From positions 62,001-126,000 of the forward strand of contig NZ_JADDKQ010000006.1 of NCBI RefSeq assembly GCF_016464425.1: DNA of 64,000 bases. Reading direction: 5' to 3'. Within the stretch, counting starts at the first letter, position 1, and every line of letters starts with the position of its first letter. Below, one piece after another: positions 40,341 through 50,109 of the stretch. Made by a program: the position numbers and the translations under genes. Under the pieces are notes generated by a model. It was not told the DNA's origin. It was given only the letters and a program-made list of their open reading frames with translations, and made no database searches. Source of the DNA: Actinotalea solisilvae. Its GTDB lineage: Bacteria; Actinomycetota; Actinomycetes; Actinomycetales; Cellulomonadaceae.

Positions 40341-43300
40341 CTACCCGACCAGGAGGATCCTCGGCAGGGCGATCCCCGGCTCGTACGTCGCGTCGCCGCC
40401 GTAGAGGACGACGACGAGCGACGTGCGCGTCCGGTCGGGCAGGCGCACGGATGCCGTCCCGTCGGGGCCGAGCGGCGCGGTGACGGCCGGGCCGCCGACG
40501 ACCCACACGGTGACGGACCCCGTCGGCGCGACGTCCGCCACACCGCCCACCTGGACCCGGACGACCTTGGGGTCGCCGCGTCCCACGGTCCAGTCGGTGC
40601 CCGCGGCGGTGACGTGCGGCTGGGCGCGGCGGATCACGTACGTGGCCGCCTCCGACGTCGAGGGCGCGACCTCGGCCGTGCCGCGGTAGACCGCGACGAC
40701 CTCGTGCGTGCCCACCGGCAGGTCGTCGGGCAGCTCGACGCGTGCCCGGGCCCGCTCGGGGCCCCGGGCGACGAGCTCGCCGGACGCCACGACCTCGCCG
40801 TTCACCAGGACGTCGACCGTGCCCGTCGGTGCGGCGCCGTCGGCGCGCACCGTGACGACCGCCGTCGAGCCCCGGCCGAACGTCGTGCGCTCGGGCGCGA
40901 GCCTCAGCGTCGTCGTCGAGTCGACGGGCTCGGTGAGGTCGATGCCCGCGGCCGCCGCGAGGAGCGCGGCCGCCTCGCCCACGCGGCCCGACATGAGGGC
41001 GTGCTCGGCGTCCGCGGTGAGCACGACGGCGCCGTCGGCCGCGGTGCCCGCGACCATCGCGGCCTGCGCGACGTCGCGGACCACCGACAGGACGAGGTCC
41101 GCCTCGGCGGTCCACTCCCCGTCGAGAACGCCCGCGGCGGCCGTGAGCAGGCGCACGGCCTGCGCGACCGCCTCGGGCGAGGCGGCGAGCGCGTCGCCCT
41201 CCCACACGTCGGCGTCGAGCACGGCCTGGACGGCCGCGGCCGCCTCCGCGCCGCCCGACCCCTCGAGCGCCTCGACGGCGTCGACGAGGCGGGCGCGGAC
41301 CGCGTCGGTCCGCAGGCCCCAGCCGTACGCGTACAGGGGCGCGTAGGACGCGTCGCCGACGTTCACCGGGACCGCGTCGGCCGACGCCGGCCACGAGATC
41401 GGCAGGCGACCCGTGAACGGCACCTGGCCGAACAGGACGTCCGCGACGCCGGCGCCCTCGCTTCCCGGCAGCCACGACGCGACGAGCGCGTCGATCGCGT
41501 CGAGCCGGTCGGTGACGAGCTGCGGCCGCCCGGCGACGACGAGCACGACGCACTCCATCGCGCCGCAGACCGCGTCGATCGCGGCCTGGTCCGCCGCCGG
41601 GAGCGAGAGGCTGCGGCCGTTGTTGCCGACGTCGCCGACGCCCTCCGCGTAGGGCGGCTCGCCGACGACGACGACGCCGACGTCCGCGCCCGTCATGGGC
41701 GCCGACGCGTCCTCGGAGTACGTGACCTCGGCGTCCGGCGCGACCTCGCGGATGCCCTCGAGGACCGTGGTGCCCTCCGTGATGTCGCCCGAGCCGCCCT
41801 GCCACGCGATGGTCCAGCCGCCGGCCTGGTGGCCCAGGTCGTCGGCGTTGGAGCCGGCGACGTACACGTGCGCGTCGGTCGCGAGCGGCAGCACGCCGTC
41901 GTCCTTGAGCAGCACCTGCGACGCGCCGACCGCGACGCGCGCGAGGGACCGGTGCTCCGCCGAGCCGACCTCGCCCGCGAGGGAGCGGTCGGCGAGCGGC
42001 TGCTCGAACAGGCCCAGGTGGACCTTCGCCGTGAGGATGCGGCGGACGGCGTCGTCGACGCGCTCCTGCGTGACCGCGCCGCTCTCGACGTTCTCGGTGA
42101 GCGACGCGACGAAGGTCGCGAAGTTGTACGGCGCCATCGCCATGTCGAGGCCCGAGCCGATGCTCCGCGCGACCTTCTCGGTGTAGGTGCCGCCCGGGAG
42201 CTTGTCGATGCCCTCCCAGTCGCTGATGAGGAAGCCCTCGAACCCGAGGTCGCCCTTGAGCACGTCGGTGTTGAGCTGCGCGTGCTCGTGCATCCGCAGC
42301 GGACCGGCGCCGAGGTCGACGGCCGAGTACGACGGCATGACCGAGCCGACACCCGCCTCGATCGCGGGCACGTACGGGTCGCCGTGCACGCGCAGCAGCT
42401 CCTCGAGCGAGCCGGCGTACGTGACGCCCTGGTCGATCGGGTAGCCCGAGCCCGCCTGGGCCGGCTCGTACCGCGTGCCGCCGTCGCCGAGCCAGTGCTT
42501 GGCGGTCGCGAGCACGTGGTCGGGCGCGGAGATGTCGGTCGGGTCGCTGCCCTGGAGGCCGAGGACCGCGTCGTCCGCGAACACCTCGACCAGGGCCGGG
42601 TCCTCGCCGAACGACTCGTAGCTGCGGCCCCACCGCTCGTCCCGCGTGACGCACAGGCACGGCGCGAACGTCCAGGGCACGCCCGTGGCACGGGTCTCCT
42701 GCGCGGTGACCTCGCCCAGCAGCCGCACGAGCTCGGGGCTCCGCGTGGCGCCCAGGCCCGTGTTGTGCGGCACGATCGTCGCCCCGACCACGTTGTTGTG
42801 GCCGTGCACGGCGTCGACGCCGTAGATCAGCGGGATCTGCAGCCGGGTCGAGAGCGCCTGCCGCTGGAAGCCGTCGATCATGTCGGCCCAGCCCGCCGCC
42901 GTGTTGTCCCGCGGCACGGAGCCGCCGCCGGACAGCACGGAGCCCAGGCCGAGCTCGGCGATCTGCCCGGGCGACTGGAGGCCGAGCCGCTCGGCCTGGG
43001 TCATCTGCCCGACCTTCTCGGCGAGCGTCATCCGACCCAGCAGGTCCTCGACCCGCTCGGCGACCGGCAGCGAGGCGTCGAGGTACGGCGCGCCGACCGC
43101 GTTGAGCACGACGCGCGCGGACGACGCCTCGGCGCCGTCGGCCTCGAGCGTGAGCGTGAAGGAGCGCGCGTCGTCCTGCGCGGCCGTCGCGGCCGTGGCG
43201 ACCTCGACGACCTGCTCGGTGCCCGACGCCGTCCCGGCGTCGAACGTGAGCGTGCCGCTCGTGGGCGTGTAGTGGGTGCCCGCCTCGGCGGTGCCCGGCG

Positions 43301-45482
43301 CATCCGCGTAGGTCACCGTCACGGCCTGCGCGAGCGGGGCGCCGTCCGTCGTGGTGACGCGCACGGCGACCTGCGCCGTCTCGCCCGGGTCGACGAGCAC
43401 GACGTCCTGGGCGGGTGCGACGGTGACGGTCGGTGCCGGCACCGCGGAGCCGTAGAGCGCGACGTCGTCGACGGCGTACCGGACGGGCTCGGCCGTGCCC
43501 GGGACCATGGTCAGCGCGTATCCCCACGCGGTGGTGAGGTCGAGCGTGCCGTTCTGCGTCGCGGCGTCGCCCGGCTGGAAGCCGCCGAGCGTGAAGTCGC
43601 TGAACGGGATCTCGACGACGCGCCACCGGCTGCCCTCGGGCGACCACGTGTCCTTGAAGGTCGCGGCCCACAGCTCGGAGTGCTCGCCGTCGGGGCCGCC
43701 GTCCTTGAGCTCGACCTTGATGTCGGCGCCCGCGGTCGGCGACGCGGGGCGCGTGTCCTGCGAGGCGTACCAGAGGAAGCGGATGCCGCGGTAGGAGCTC
43801 CAGTCCTGCGGCGCCGCGAGGTTGTGGCTGAAGCCGCCCCAGCCGCCGCCCGGGATGAGGTACTCGCCCGCGAGCACGTGGTTGCCGGCGGGTGCGCCCT
43901 CACGGTCCTGCTCCTCGACGCCCACGGACACCTGCGCGCCGTCCGAGCCCCACGTGAAGATGCCGACGGTCGAGCCGGGCTCGGCGAGGGGGACGTCGCC
44001 CTCGACGTCCAGGATCATCGTGGTCCGGTCGTAGAGCGCGATGTCGTCGACCTGCCAGCCGCCCGCGCCGAGGTCCGTGAGCGTGACCGCGAAGCCGGTC
44101 GAGGCGCTCGGGTCGAACCGCGCGTCGGACGCCGGGTCGCCCTTGAGGCGGAGCTGCGCGAACGCGACGTTGACGCGCCGCCAGCCGGCCACGTCGTCGA
44201 CCACCGAGCGTTCGAAGAGCTGCCCGCCGCTCTTGACCTCGTAGCGCAGGGTGCCCCCGGCACCCGTGCCGAGGAACCAGAACGTGAACCCGTCGTGGTC
44301 GGACCAGTCGGCGGGCGTGGCCAGGTCGTGCGAGAAGCCGAACCAGTCGCCCGCCGTGGTGGGCCCGGTCACCGAGGCCTGGAGCACGTGGTTGCCCGCG
44401 GGGGCGCCGTCGCGGTCCGCCGCGACGGTCGAGAGCGCCGGGGTCACCTCGGCGCGGGCGCCCCACGGGAAGTAGCCGGCGGGCACGCCCGCCTCGAAGT
44501 CCTCGAGCACGTGCACCGCGCCGACGTCCGGCAGCTCGCCGTGCGGCGTGAGCGTGACCGTCGTGGTGGTGCGGCCGCCGAGCACGAGGCCGCCCGCGGG
44601 GTCGCTCAGCGTGAGCTCGACCGTGCTCACGGGCGCGAGGGGCCCGCGGTCGACGGTCGCGACGGCGACCGCAGCCGTCGTCGTGCCGGCCGGGACGGTG
44701 ACGACCTCGTCGACCACGGTGTAGTCGGTGCCCGGGACGGCGGTGCCGCCGGTCGACGCGACCCGCACGGTGACGTCGCCGGCCGCGGGTGCGTTGAGCA
44801 CGATCGGCACGGTCGCGGTGTCGCCCGCGGGGACCTGCGTCGTCGCGCGCGCGAAGGCGACGGCGACGTCGTCGGGGACGCCGAGCACCTCGAGGGAGAA
44901 CAGCGAGTACCCGTACCAGTGGGGGCGCGCGGGGTCCCAGTCGAACGCGACGCGCTCGAGCATGAGCACGCGGACGTAGCGGCCCTCGACGGGCGCGCCG
45001 AACGTCAGGGCGTCGGTGCCGCCGTCGCTCGCGGGCTCGGTCGCCACGGTCGTCCAGGACGCCTCGTCCTCGGGCGCCGCGGCCGCGACCTGCACCTCGT
45101 ACGACGCGGCGTACGCCGCCTCCCACGCGAGCGTCACGCCGTCGAGCGTCGCCGACGTGCCGAGGTCGACCTGGAGCCACGCGGTGAACTCGACGTCCTC
45201 GTCGGGCCCGTTGCCGCTGGCCCAGCGCGTGCCCGGGTCGCCGTCGATCGCGTTGGAGGCCGGGAAGCTGCCGTCGCCGTCGTCCTGGGACGCGGAGGCC
45301 GTGGCGACGCCCGTGAGGGCCAGGTCCGTCGCGGCGGCCGCGGGGCCGGCGGTGGCCACGAGCGCGCCGGGAAGGAGCATCGCGAGGAGCCCGACGGTGG
45401 CCGCGAGCCGTCGTCGGCGTGGTCCCGAGGTCGGTGCGTCGGGGTGGGGCCTGTCCTGGCCGAGGCTGCGACGTCCGGGCAC
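40341..45482 (-). CDS. Giant secreted GH3 beta-glycosidase with multiple accessory domains
   Basis: A 1,713-residue exported enzyme. The order is: signal peptide (1-50), F5/8-type C discoidin/CBM32 module (about 55-195), Calx-beta-like domain (200-310), two tandem CBM11-like jelly rolls (about 325-490 and 495-660, each with AGNHVL and GFSHxLAxPxDW), a second Calx-beta (665-790), GH3 N-terminal barrel (800-1130) with nucleophile D1088 in GFLISDWEGID, GH3 C-terminal domain (1160-1370), an alpha-helical stretch resembling FIVAR/dockerin-less linkers (1390-1530) and Ig-like Big_3/Big_5 repeats to the end. GTG at 45482 has GGAG eight bases upstream. It removes glucose or related sugars from beta-glucans or xylan outside the cell. 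No sortase motif. Confidence 0.93.
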   Translation of the reverse strand: MPGRRSLGQDRPHPDAPTSGPRRRRLAATVGLLAMLLPGALVATAGPAAAATDLALTGVATASASQDDGDGSFPASNAIDGDPGTRWASGNGPDEDVEFTAWLQVDLGTSATLDGVTLAWEAAYAASYEVQVAAAAPEDEASWTTVATEPASDGGTDALTFGAPVEGRYVRVLMLERVAFDWDPARPHWYGYSLFSLEVLGVPDDVAVAFARATTQVPAGDTATVPIVLNAPAAGDVTVRVASTGGTAVPGTDYTVVDEVVTVPAGTTTAAVAVATVDRGPLAPVSTVELTLSDPAGGLVLGGRTTTTVTLTPHGELPDVGAVHVLEDFEAGVPAGYFPWGARAEVTPALSTVAADRDGAPAGNHVLQASVTGPTTAGDWFGFSHDLATPADWSDHDGFTFWFLGTGAGGTLRYEVKSGGQLFERSVVDDVAGWRRVNVAFAQLRLKGDPASDARFDPSASTGFAVTLTDLGAGGWQVDDIALYDRTTMILDVEGDVPLAEPGSTVGIFTWGSDGAQVSVGVEEQDREGAPAGNHVLAGEYLIPGGGWGGFSHNLAAPQDWSSYRGIRFLWYASQDTRPASPTAGADIKVELKDGGPDGEHSELWAATFKDTWSPEGSRWRVVEIPFSDFTLGGFQPGDAATQNGTLDLTTAWGYALTMVPGTAEPVRYAVDDVALYGSAVPAPTVTVAPAQDVVLVDPGETAQVAVRVTTTDGAPLAQAVTVTYADAPGTAEAGTHYTPTSGTLTFDAGTASGTEQVVEVATAATAAQDDARSFTLTLEADGAEASSARVVLNAVGAPYLDASLPVAERVEDLLGRMTLAEKVGQMTQAERLGLQSPGQIAELGLGSVLSGGGSVPRDNTAAGWADMIDGFQRQALSTRLQIPLIYGVDAVHGHNNVVGATIVPHNTGLGATRSPELVRLLGEVTAQETRATGVPWTFAPCLCVTRDERWGRSYESFGEDPALVEVFADDAVLGLQGSDPTDISAPDHVLATAKHWLGDGGTRYEPAQAGSGYPIDQGVTYAGSLEELLRVHGDPYVPAIEAGVGSVMPSYSAVDLGAGPLRMHEHAQLNTDVLKGDLGFEGFLISDWEGIDKLPGGTYTEKVARSIGSGLDMAMAPYNFATFVASLTENVESGAVTQERVDDAVRRILTAKVHLGLFEQPLADRSLAGEVGSAEHRSLARVAVGASQVLLKDDGVLPLATDAHVYVAGSNADDLGHQAGGWTIAWQGGSGDITEGTTVLEGIREVAPDAEVTYSEDASAPMTGADVGVVVVGEPPYAEGVGDVGNNGRSLSLPAADQAAIDAVCGAMECVVLVVAGRPQLVTDRLDAIDALVASWLPGSEGAGVADVLFGQVPFTGRLPISWPASADAVPVNVGDASYAPLYAYGWGLRTDAVRARLVDAVEALEGSGGAEAAAAVQAVLDADVWEGDALAASPEAVAQAVRLLTAAAGVLDGEWTAEADLVLSVVRDVAQAAMVAGTAADGAVVLTADAEHALMSGRVGEAAALLAAAAGIDLTEPVDSTTTLRLAPERTTFGRGSTAVVTVRADGAAPTGTVDVLVNGEVVASGELVARGPERARARVELPDDLPVGTHEVVAVYRGTAEVAPSTSEAATYVIRRAQPHVTAAGTDWTVGRGDPKVVRVQVGGVADVAPTGSVTVWVVGGPAVTAPLGPDGTASVRLPDRTRTSLVVVLYGGDATYEPGIALPRILLVG

Positions 45483-45550
45483 CGTTCACTCCTTCGTGAG
45501 ACGAGACCCGACCACAAGACCACAACGCGGTGCGAAGCGGGCAGAGGGCG

Positions 45551-45572
45551 AAAGGTCACGAAAAGGTCACGA
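45551..45572. promoter_or_regulatory. Tandem 11-bp direct repeat upstream of the GH3 gene
   Basis: AAAGGTCACGA occurs twice with no gap (45551-45561, 45562-45572), one helical turn apart, 69 bases upstream of the GH3 start and 30 from the end of the ABC operon. It looks like a site for a regulator that binds direct repeats. Confidence 0.45.
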
Positions 45573-45602
45573 CGGCGTGTCGGCCGGGCGTGGCGACCCG
45601 GT

Positions 45603-46277
45603 TCAGACGCGGAGGCGGCCCGAGTGCAGCTCGACGACGCGGTCCGCGCGCTCGGCCATGAGCGGGTCGTGCGTCGTCACGAGGGCCGCGACGCCGCGCG
45701 TGTGCACGAGGTCCGCGAGCAGGTCCATGACGACCACGGCGTTCTGGCTGTCGAGCTGGCCGGTGGGCTCGTCGGCGAGCAGCACGCGCGGCTCGGCCAC
45801 GAGCGCGCGCGCGATGCCGACGCGCTGCTGCTGCCCGCCCGAGAGCTCGGCGGGGCGCTGGCGCGCGTGCCGGGCCAGCCCGACGGCGTCGAGGGCGGCG
45901 GCGACGCGCTCGTCCCGCTCGGCGGGGTCGACCTCGAGCAGGCGCAGGGGGACCTCGACGTTCTCGGCGGCCGAGAGCGACGGGATCAGCCCGAACGACT
46001 GGAAGACGTAGCCGAGGTGCCGCCGGCGCAGGGCGAGGACCTCGTCCTGCGTCATCGCCGTGAGCTCGCGGTCGCCCACGTGGACGCGGCCCGACGTCGG
46101 CCGCTCGAGCCCGCCGAGCAGGTGGAGGAGCGTCGTCTTGCCCGAGCCGGACCGGCCCCGCACGACGACGAGCTCACCCGCGTCCACCTGCACGTCGACG
46201 TCGGCGACCGCCCGGACCGCCGCGGCGCCCGTGCCGTACGTGCGCGAGAGGCCCTCGCCCCGCAGCGCGGCGCTCAC
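45603..46277 (-). CDS. LolD/MacB-type ABC transporter ATPase
   Basis: A 224-residue ATPase with Walker A GRSGSGKTTLLHLL, signature AELSGGQQQRVGIARALV, Walker B VLLADEPTGQLDS and H-loop LVTTHDPLMAERAD. It belongs to the group that works with FtsX-like permeases to move lipoproteins or peptides across or out of the membrane using the energy of ATP. GTG at 46277 overlaps the stop of the second ATPase (GTGA). It is the last gene of a four-gene operon with two ATPases and two large permeases, so the permeases may form two separate transporters or one hetero-complex. Confidence 0.92.
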   Translation of the reverse strand: MSAALRGEGLSRTYGTGAAAVRAVADVDVQVDAGELVVVRGRSGSGKTTLLHLLGGLERPTSGRVHVGDRELTAMTQDEVLALRRRHLGYVFQSFGLIPSLSAAENVEVPLRLLEVDPAERDERVAAALDAVGLARHARQRPAELSGGQQQRVGIARALVAEPRVLLADEPTGQLDSQNAVVVMDLLADLVHTRGVAALVTTHDPLMAERADRVVELHSGRLRV

Positions 46278-47272
46278 CGGGCGTCCCCCGACGTGCCGCT
46301 CGTGCCGGACGCGTCGTGCGCCCCCGGCGCCGCCGGCGGGGAGGCGTCCGGCCAGACGCTCACGTGGTCCGGCTCGAGCCCGAGCCGCACGCGGTCGCGC
46401 AGGTCGAGGGACTCGACGAACTCGCGGGGGAGCTGCAGGCGCCCGACCTTGTCGAGCACGGCGAACTCCTCGGCCACGAGCTGCTCGCGCCCGTGCTCGT
46501 CGACCGTGGACCGGCGCAGCACCTCGGTCGACGTGCGCCCGTCGCGGATCTGCACGGTCCGGCGCACGTGCTCGGCGACCGACGGGTCGTGCGTCACGAT
46601 GAGCGTCGTCGTCCCGAGCTCGCGGTTGACGTGCCGGATCGCCTCGAGGACCTGCGCGGACGTGGCCTCGTCCAGCTCGCCCGTCGGCTCGTCGGCGAGC
46701 AGGACGCGCGGCCGGTTCGCCACCGCGGCCGCGATCGCGACCCGCTGCTGCTGCCCGCCCGACAGCTCGCGGGGCAGCCGGTCGCGGCAGTCCGCGACGT
46801 CCATGAGCTCGAGCAGCTCGGCCACGCGCGCCTCGCGGTCGCGCTCGCGCCGCACGGTGCGCGCGACGACCAGCGGCAGCGCGACGTTCTCGGCCGCGGT
46901 GAGGTACGGCAGGAGGTTGCGCCCGGTCTGCTGCCAGACGAAGCCGACGACGTCGCGCTGGTAGTGCTTGCGCCGGGCCGCGGTCATGGTCAGCAGGTTC
47001 GTGCCCGCGACGACGGCCGAGCCCGCCGTCGGGCGGTCGAGGCCCGAGAGGATGGTGAGCAGCGTCGACTTGCCCGACCCCGAGGCCCCCACGACGGCGA
47101 CGAGGTCGCCCGCGTCGACGCGGAGGTTGAGCCCCTGGAGCGCCTGGACCTCGACACCCTCGGTCGAGAAGACGCGCACGAGGTCCTCGCACCAGATCTC
47201 CGGGCCCTGGTCGCCCGGCGCGGCGTCGCGGGGCCGGGTCCCCGTGCGGGGCGCGGCGGCGGGTGCGGTCAT
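46274..47272 (-). CDS. ABC ATPase with C-terminal AbrB-like domain
   Basis: A 332-residue ATPase of the same LolD/MacB group (Walker A GASGSGKSTLLTIL, signature RELSGGQQQRVAIAAAVA, Walker B VLLADEPTGELDE). It is about 100 residues longer than its neighbour. The extra part contains VLDKVGRLQLPREFVESLDL, then RDRVRLGLEPDHVSV (about 272-306), which has the pattern of an AbrB/MazE swapped-hairpin domain. A Pro/Ala/Gly tail ends the protein. AbrB folds usually bind DNA or dimerise; here it may couple two ATPases. ATG at 47272 overlaps the permease stop. Confidence 0.88.
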   Translation of the reverse strand: MTAPAAAPRTGTRPRDAAPGDQGPEIWCEDLVRVFSTEGVEVQALQGLNLRVDAGDLVAVVGASGSGKSTLLTILSGLDRPTAGSAVVAGTNLLTMTAARRKHYQRDVVGFVWQQTGRNLLPYLTAAENVALPLVVARTVRRERDREARVAELLELMDVADCRDRLPRELSGGQQQRVAIAAAVANRPRVLLADEPTGELDEATSAQVLEAIRHVNRELGTTTLIVTHDPSVAEHVRRTVQIRDGRTSTEVLRRSTVDEHGREQLVAEEFAVLDKVGRLQLPREFVESLDLRDRVRLGLEPDHVSVWPDASPPAAPGAHDASGTSGTSGDAR

Positions 47273-50109
47273 GGGCGTTCTCCTTCTCGCAGGACGACGG
47301 CGGCGCGCCGGCTCCGGGACCGGGGGGACACGCGGGACACGGCGCCGCTGAGGGCGACGGCCACGACGACGGTGGCGAGCGCGCCCGCACCGGTGACGGC
47401 GAGCACCGTGGGGTCGACCACCACGGGTGGCTGGACCGCGCCCGCCGTGAAGGGGCGCAGGTCCGCGGTCGCGAGCAGGAGCCACGGCAGGGCGACGCCC
47501 ACCGCGGCGCCGACGACGGTGCTCACCGCGACGAGCGGCCACACCTCCCAGGCCACGAGGCGCCCGGCGGTGCCGCGCGGCGCGCCGACGGTCGAGAGCA
47601 GCGCGACGAGCCGGCCGCGCTCGGGCGCGCGCACCGCGAGCGCGAGCACGACGACGACGACGCTGAGCAGGCCGCTCAGGGCGGCGGCCGCGAGCAGCCC
47701 GACGGTGACGCCCCGCACGAGCGTCCGGTCGCCCAGCGCTGCCTGGACGGATGCGGCGGTCGTGACCCTCGGCTCGGCGTCCGCGAGCGCGGCGCCCAGC
47801 GCGGCCGCGGCGGCCTCCGGGTCGGCGCCCGGGGCGAGGTCGACGAGCAGGCGCCCGGGCGCGGGGGCGTCGCCCGTCGCGGCGGCCCACCCCGCACGGT
47901 CCACCACGACCCACTGCGACCCGCTGGTCACTCCCGGCACCGCCGGGACCACGGCCCCGGGCGCGAGCGGGACGCGCAGCCCGCCGACCCCGAGCTCGGC
48001 CGTCGCGGGCACGGGCGCCGGTCCGCCGTCCGTGCCCCCGCCGGCGAGCACCGCGGGGACCGCCCCGTCGCCGGTCGCGGCGTCGAGGCGCACGGACACG
48101 GCGCCGGGGAGGGGCTCCTGCACGGCCGCGAGCGCGTCGCCGGCCACGAGGAGCACGGTGACGTCCACGCTCGACGCGCCCTGCGTGAGCGACGCGCGGC
48201 CCGCGGACGCCACCTCCGCGACGCGGGCGACCCCCGGCACGGCCGCGGCCGCGGCGACGTCCTCGGGGGTGAAGGTCGCGCCGTCGGCGCCGACGTCGAC
48301 CCGCACGTCCGCGCCGACGTCGCCGGCCGCCGTCGCCGCGATGCCCGCGCGGACGGTCGACCACGTCACGCCCGAGAACACGCTGATGGCCACGCCGAGC
48401 ACGAGGGCGACGACGGCCGCGAGCCCCGCGCCCGAGCGCGTCGCCTCGGCCGCGCCGAGGAAGTGCGGGAGGCCGCGCCGGCGGTGCAGCGCGCGGCTGA
48501 GCCCGCGCAGCGGGAGGGGCAGCGCGCGCACCGCCACGAGACCGCCGACGACGGCCAGGAGCACGGGAGCGGCGAGCAGCAGGGGGTCGGTGCCCTCGCC
48601 CGTGCCCCCGCCCCCGCCGCCCGAGAGACCGCGCTGGCGCACCGCGACCACGGCGAGGACGGCGACGGCGACGACGACGGCCTCCGCGCCGAACCGCAGG
48701 CGCCGTCGTCCCGCGGGCGTGAGCTCGCGCGGTCCCCGGCGCGCGCCGCCCGCGTCGTCCCCGCTGCCGCCGGCGTCGACGCGCCGCGCCGGACCGTGCC
48801 GCATGCCCGCGCCCGCCGAGAGCGCCAGGAGCGCCGCCGGCGCGAGGCCGACGGCGGCGGGCAGCACCCACGCCGAGGCGCCCACCTGGCGCGGCAGCGC
48901 CAGCGCGGCGGCCGCCGCGCCCAGGGCCGCCGCGGGCAGCCCCGTCACGAGCCCCTGGACCGCCATCGCGAGCCGGATCCCCGTGCCCGAGCCGCCGCGC
49001 GCCGCAGCGAGCCCGAGCGCACCGCGCCGGCGCGCGGCCGCGAGCACTGCCGCGAGCCACAGCACGCCCGCGGCGACCCCGACCGGCCCGAGGGCGAGCA
49101 TGTCGAGCAGCGTCGCGAACGTGGTGTGCCGCGCGGCGACCTCGTCGAGCCGCTCGTCGAGCTCGCTGGTCATGCCGCGCGCGTCGAGGAAGGCGCGCAG
49201 CTCGCGGACGAGCGTCTCGCGCTCCGCCGCCGCGACGGCGGCCGGCTCGACCGCGATCCACCGGTCCGCGTCGAGGCCGTTGACGAGCGCGAGCGCGCCG
49301 ACGGCGCTCGGGTCGGCGTACGCCGTCCCGTGGATCGTGATGCCGACGTCGCCGTCCTCGAGCACCGTCGGCGCGAGCGTCCCGGGCGCGTGGGCCCACG
49401 CGCCGTCGTCCGGGTCGACGGCCTCGAAGACCCCGGCGAGGCGCATGCGGAACGGGATGACGCCGAGCATCCGGCGCACCTCGCCGACCTCCCAGCGCAT
49501 CCGCTCGGCGGTGTCGGCCGAGACCATGACGTCCATCGGCGTCTCGGCGAGCACCGCGTCGAGGCGACCGCCGACGCCGACCACGGCCGCCGCGTCGAAG
49601 GGCGCGGGCGCGGCGCCGCCGACGAGCCGGACGCGCTCGCCGACCGCGGCGTCCGCGCGCACGGTGAGCGTCATGTCGTGCACGTCGCCGCCGCGCGGGC
49701 CGCGCTCGACCGCGTCGCGGGCGCGCGTGAGCGAGGCGCCGGCCTCGCCCAGCACCGACCGCAGGGTCGGCCCGGCCGTCGTCGTGCCCTCGAGCTCGCG
49801 GACCCACGCGTCGAGCACGGCGGTCCCGTCCACGGCCGCGGCGCTGCCGTCGGCCGCGCCCACCGTCTCCTCCGGCGCGTCGTGCGGGAACCACTGGTCG
49901 CTCGTGGACAGGTCGCGACGGTCGGCAGGCAGGTCCGCGACGCCGTCGCGCGTGTCCTCCCCGAGCAGGCCGTCGACGGCGCGCGGCCACAGCGACAGGA
50001 CGAACGCGACCACCAGCACGGTCGCCGCGACGAGCACGGCCGTGCCCGGCTCGGCGGCGAGCTGGCGGCGCACGAGGGCGGGGGCGCCGTAGCCGGACCG
50101 GCGCGTCAC
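47269..50109 (-). CDS. Large FtsX/MacB-type ABC permease (first)
   Basis: A 946-residue membrane protein. An N-terminal anchor (AVLVAATVLVVAFVLSLW, about 24-41) precedes a large extracytoplasmic domain, followed by several membrane helices (around 330-480), a second extracytoplasmic part and three C-terminal helices, including LLSVVVVVLALAVRAPERGRL, the FtsX-like end that meets the ATPase. The protein is a tandem FtsX arrangement typical of actinobacterial 'ABC transporter permease' giants. GTG at 50109 overlaps the stop of the second permease. Substrate unknown; this class exports lipids, lipoproteins or antimicrobial compounds. Confidence 0.85.
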   Translation of the reverse strand: MTRRSGYGAPALVRRQLAAEPGTAVLVAATVLVVAFVLSLWPRAVDGLLGEDTRDGVADLPADRRDLSTSDQWFPHDAPEETVGAADGSAAAVDGTAVLDAWVRELEGTTTAGPTLRSVLGEAGASLTRARDAVERGPRGGDVHDMTLTVRADAAVGERVRLVGGAAPAPFDAAAVVGVGGRLDAVLAETPMDVMVSADTAERMRWEVGEVRRMLGVIPFRMRLAGVFEAVDPDDGAWAHAPGTLAPTVLEDGDVGITIHGTAYADPSAVGALALVNGLDADRWIAVEPAAVAAAERETLVRELRAFLDARGMTSELDERLDEVAARHTTFATLLDMLALGPVGVAAGVLWLAAVLAAARRRGALGLAAARGGSGTGIRLAMAVQGLVTGLPAAALGAAAAALALPRQVGASAWVLPAAVGLAPAALLALSAGAGMRHGPARRVDAGGSGDDAGGARRGPRELTPAGRRRLRFGAEAVVVAVAVLAVVAVRQRGLSGGGGGGTGEGTDPLLLAAPVLLAVVGGLVAVRALPLPLRGLSRALHRRRGLPHFLGAAEATRSGAGLAAVVALVLGVAISVFSGVTWSTVRAGIAATAAGDVGADVRVDVGADGATFTPEDVAAAAAVPGVARVAEVASAGRASLTQGASSVDVTVLLVAGDALAAVQEPLPGAVSVRLDAATGDGAVPAVLAGGGTDGGPAPVPATAELGVGGLRVPLAPGAVVPAVPGVTSGSQWVVVDRAGWAAATGDAPAPGRLLVDLAPGADPEAAAAALGAALADAEPRVTTAASVQAALGDRTLVRGVTVGLLAAAALSGLLSVVVVVLALAVRAPERGRLVALLSTVGAPRGTAGRLVAWEVWPLVAVSTVVGAAVGVALPWLLLATADLRPFTAGAVQPPVVVDPTVLAVTGAGALATVVVAVALSGAVSRVSPRSRSRRAAVVLREGERP

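Noticed and set aside
40614..46964. Very long open frame (over 2,100 codons) antisense to the GH3 and ABC genes
   Set aside because: Its product is Arg/Val/Gly/Asp-rich without domains, and it exactly mirrors well-defined proteins on the other strand; it is an artefact of high GC at third positions.
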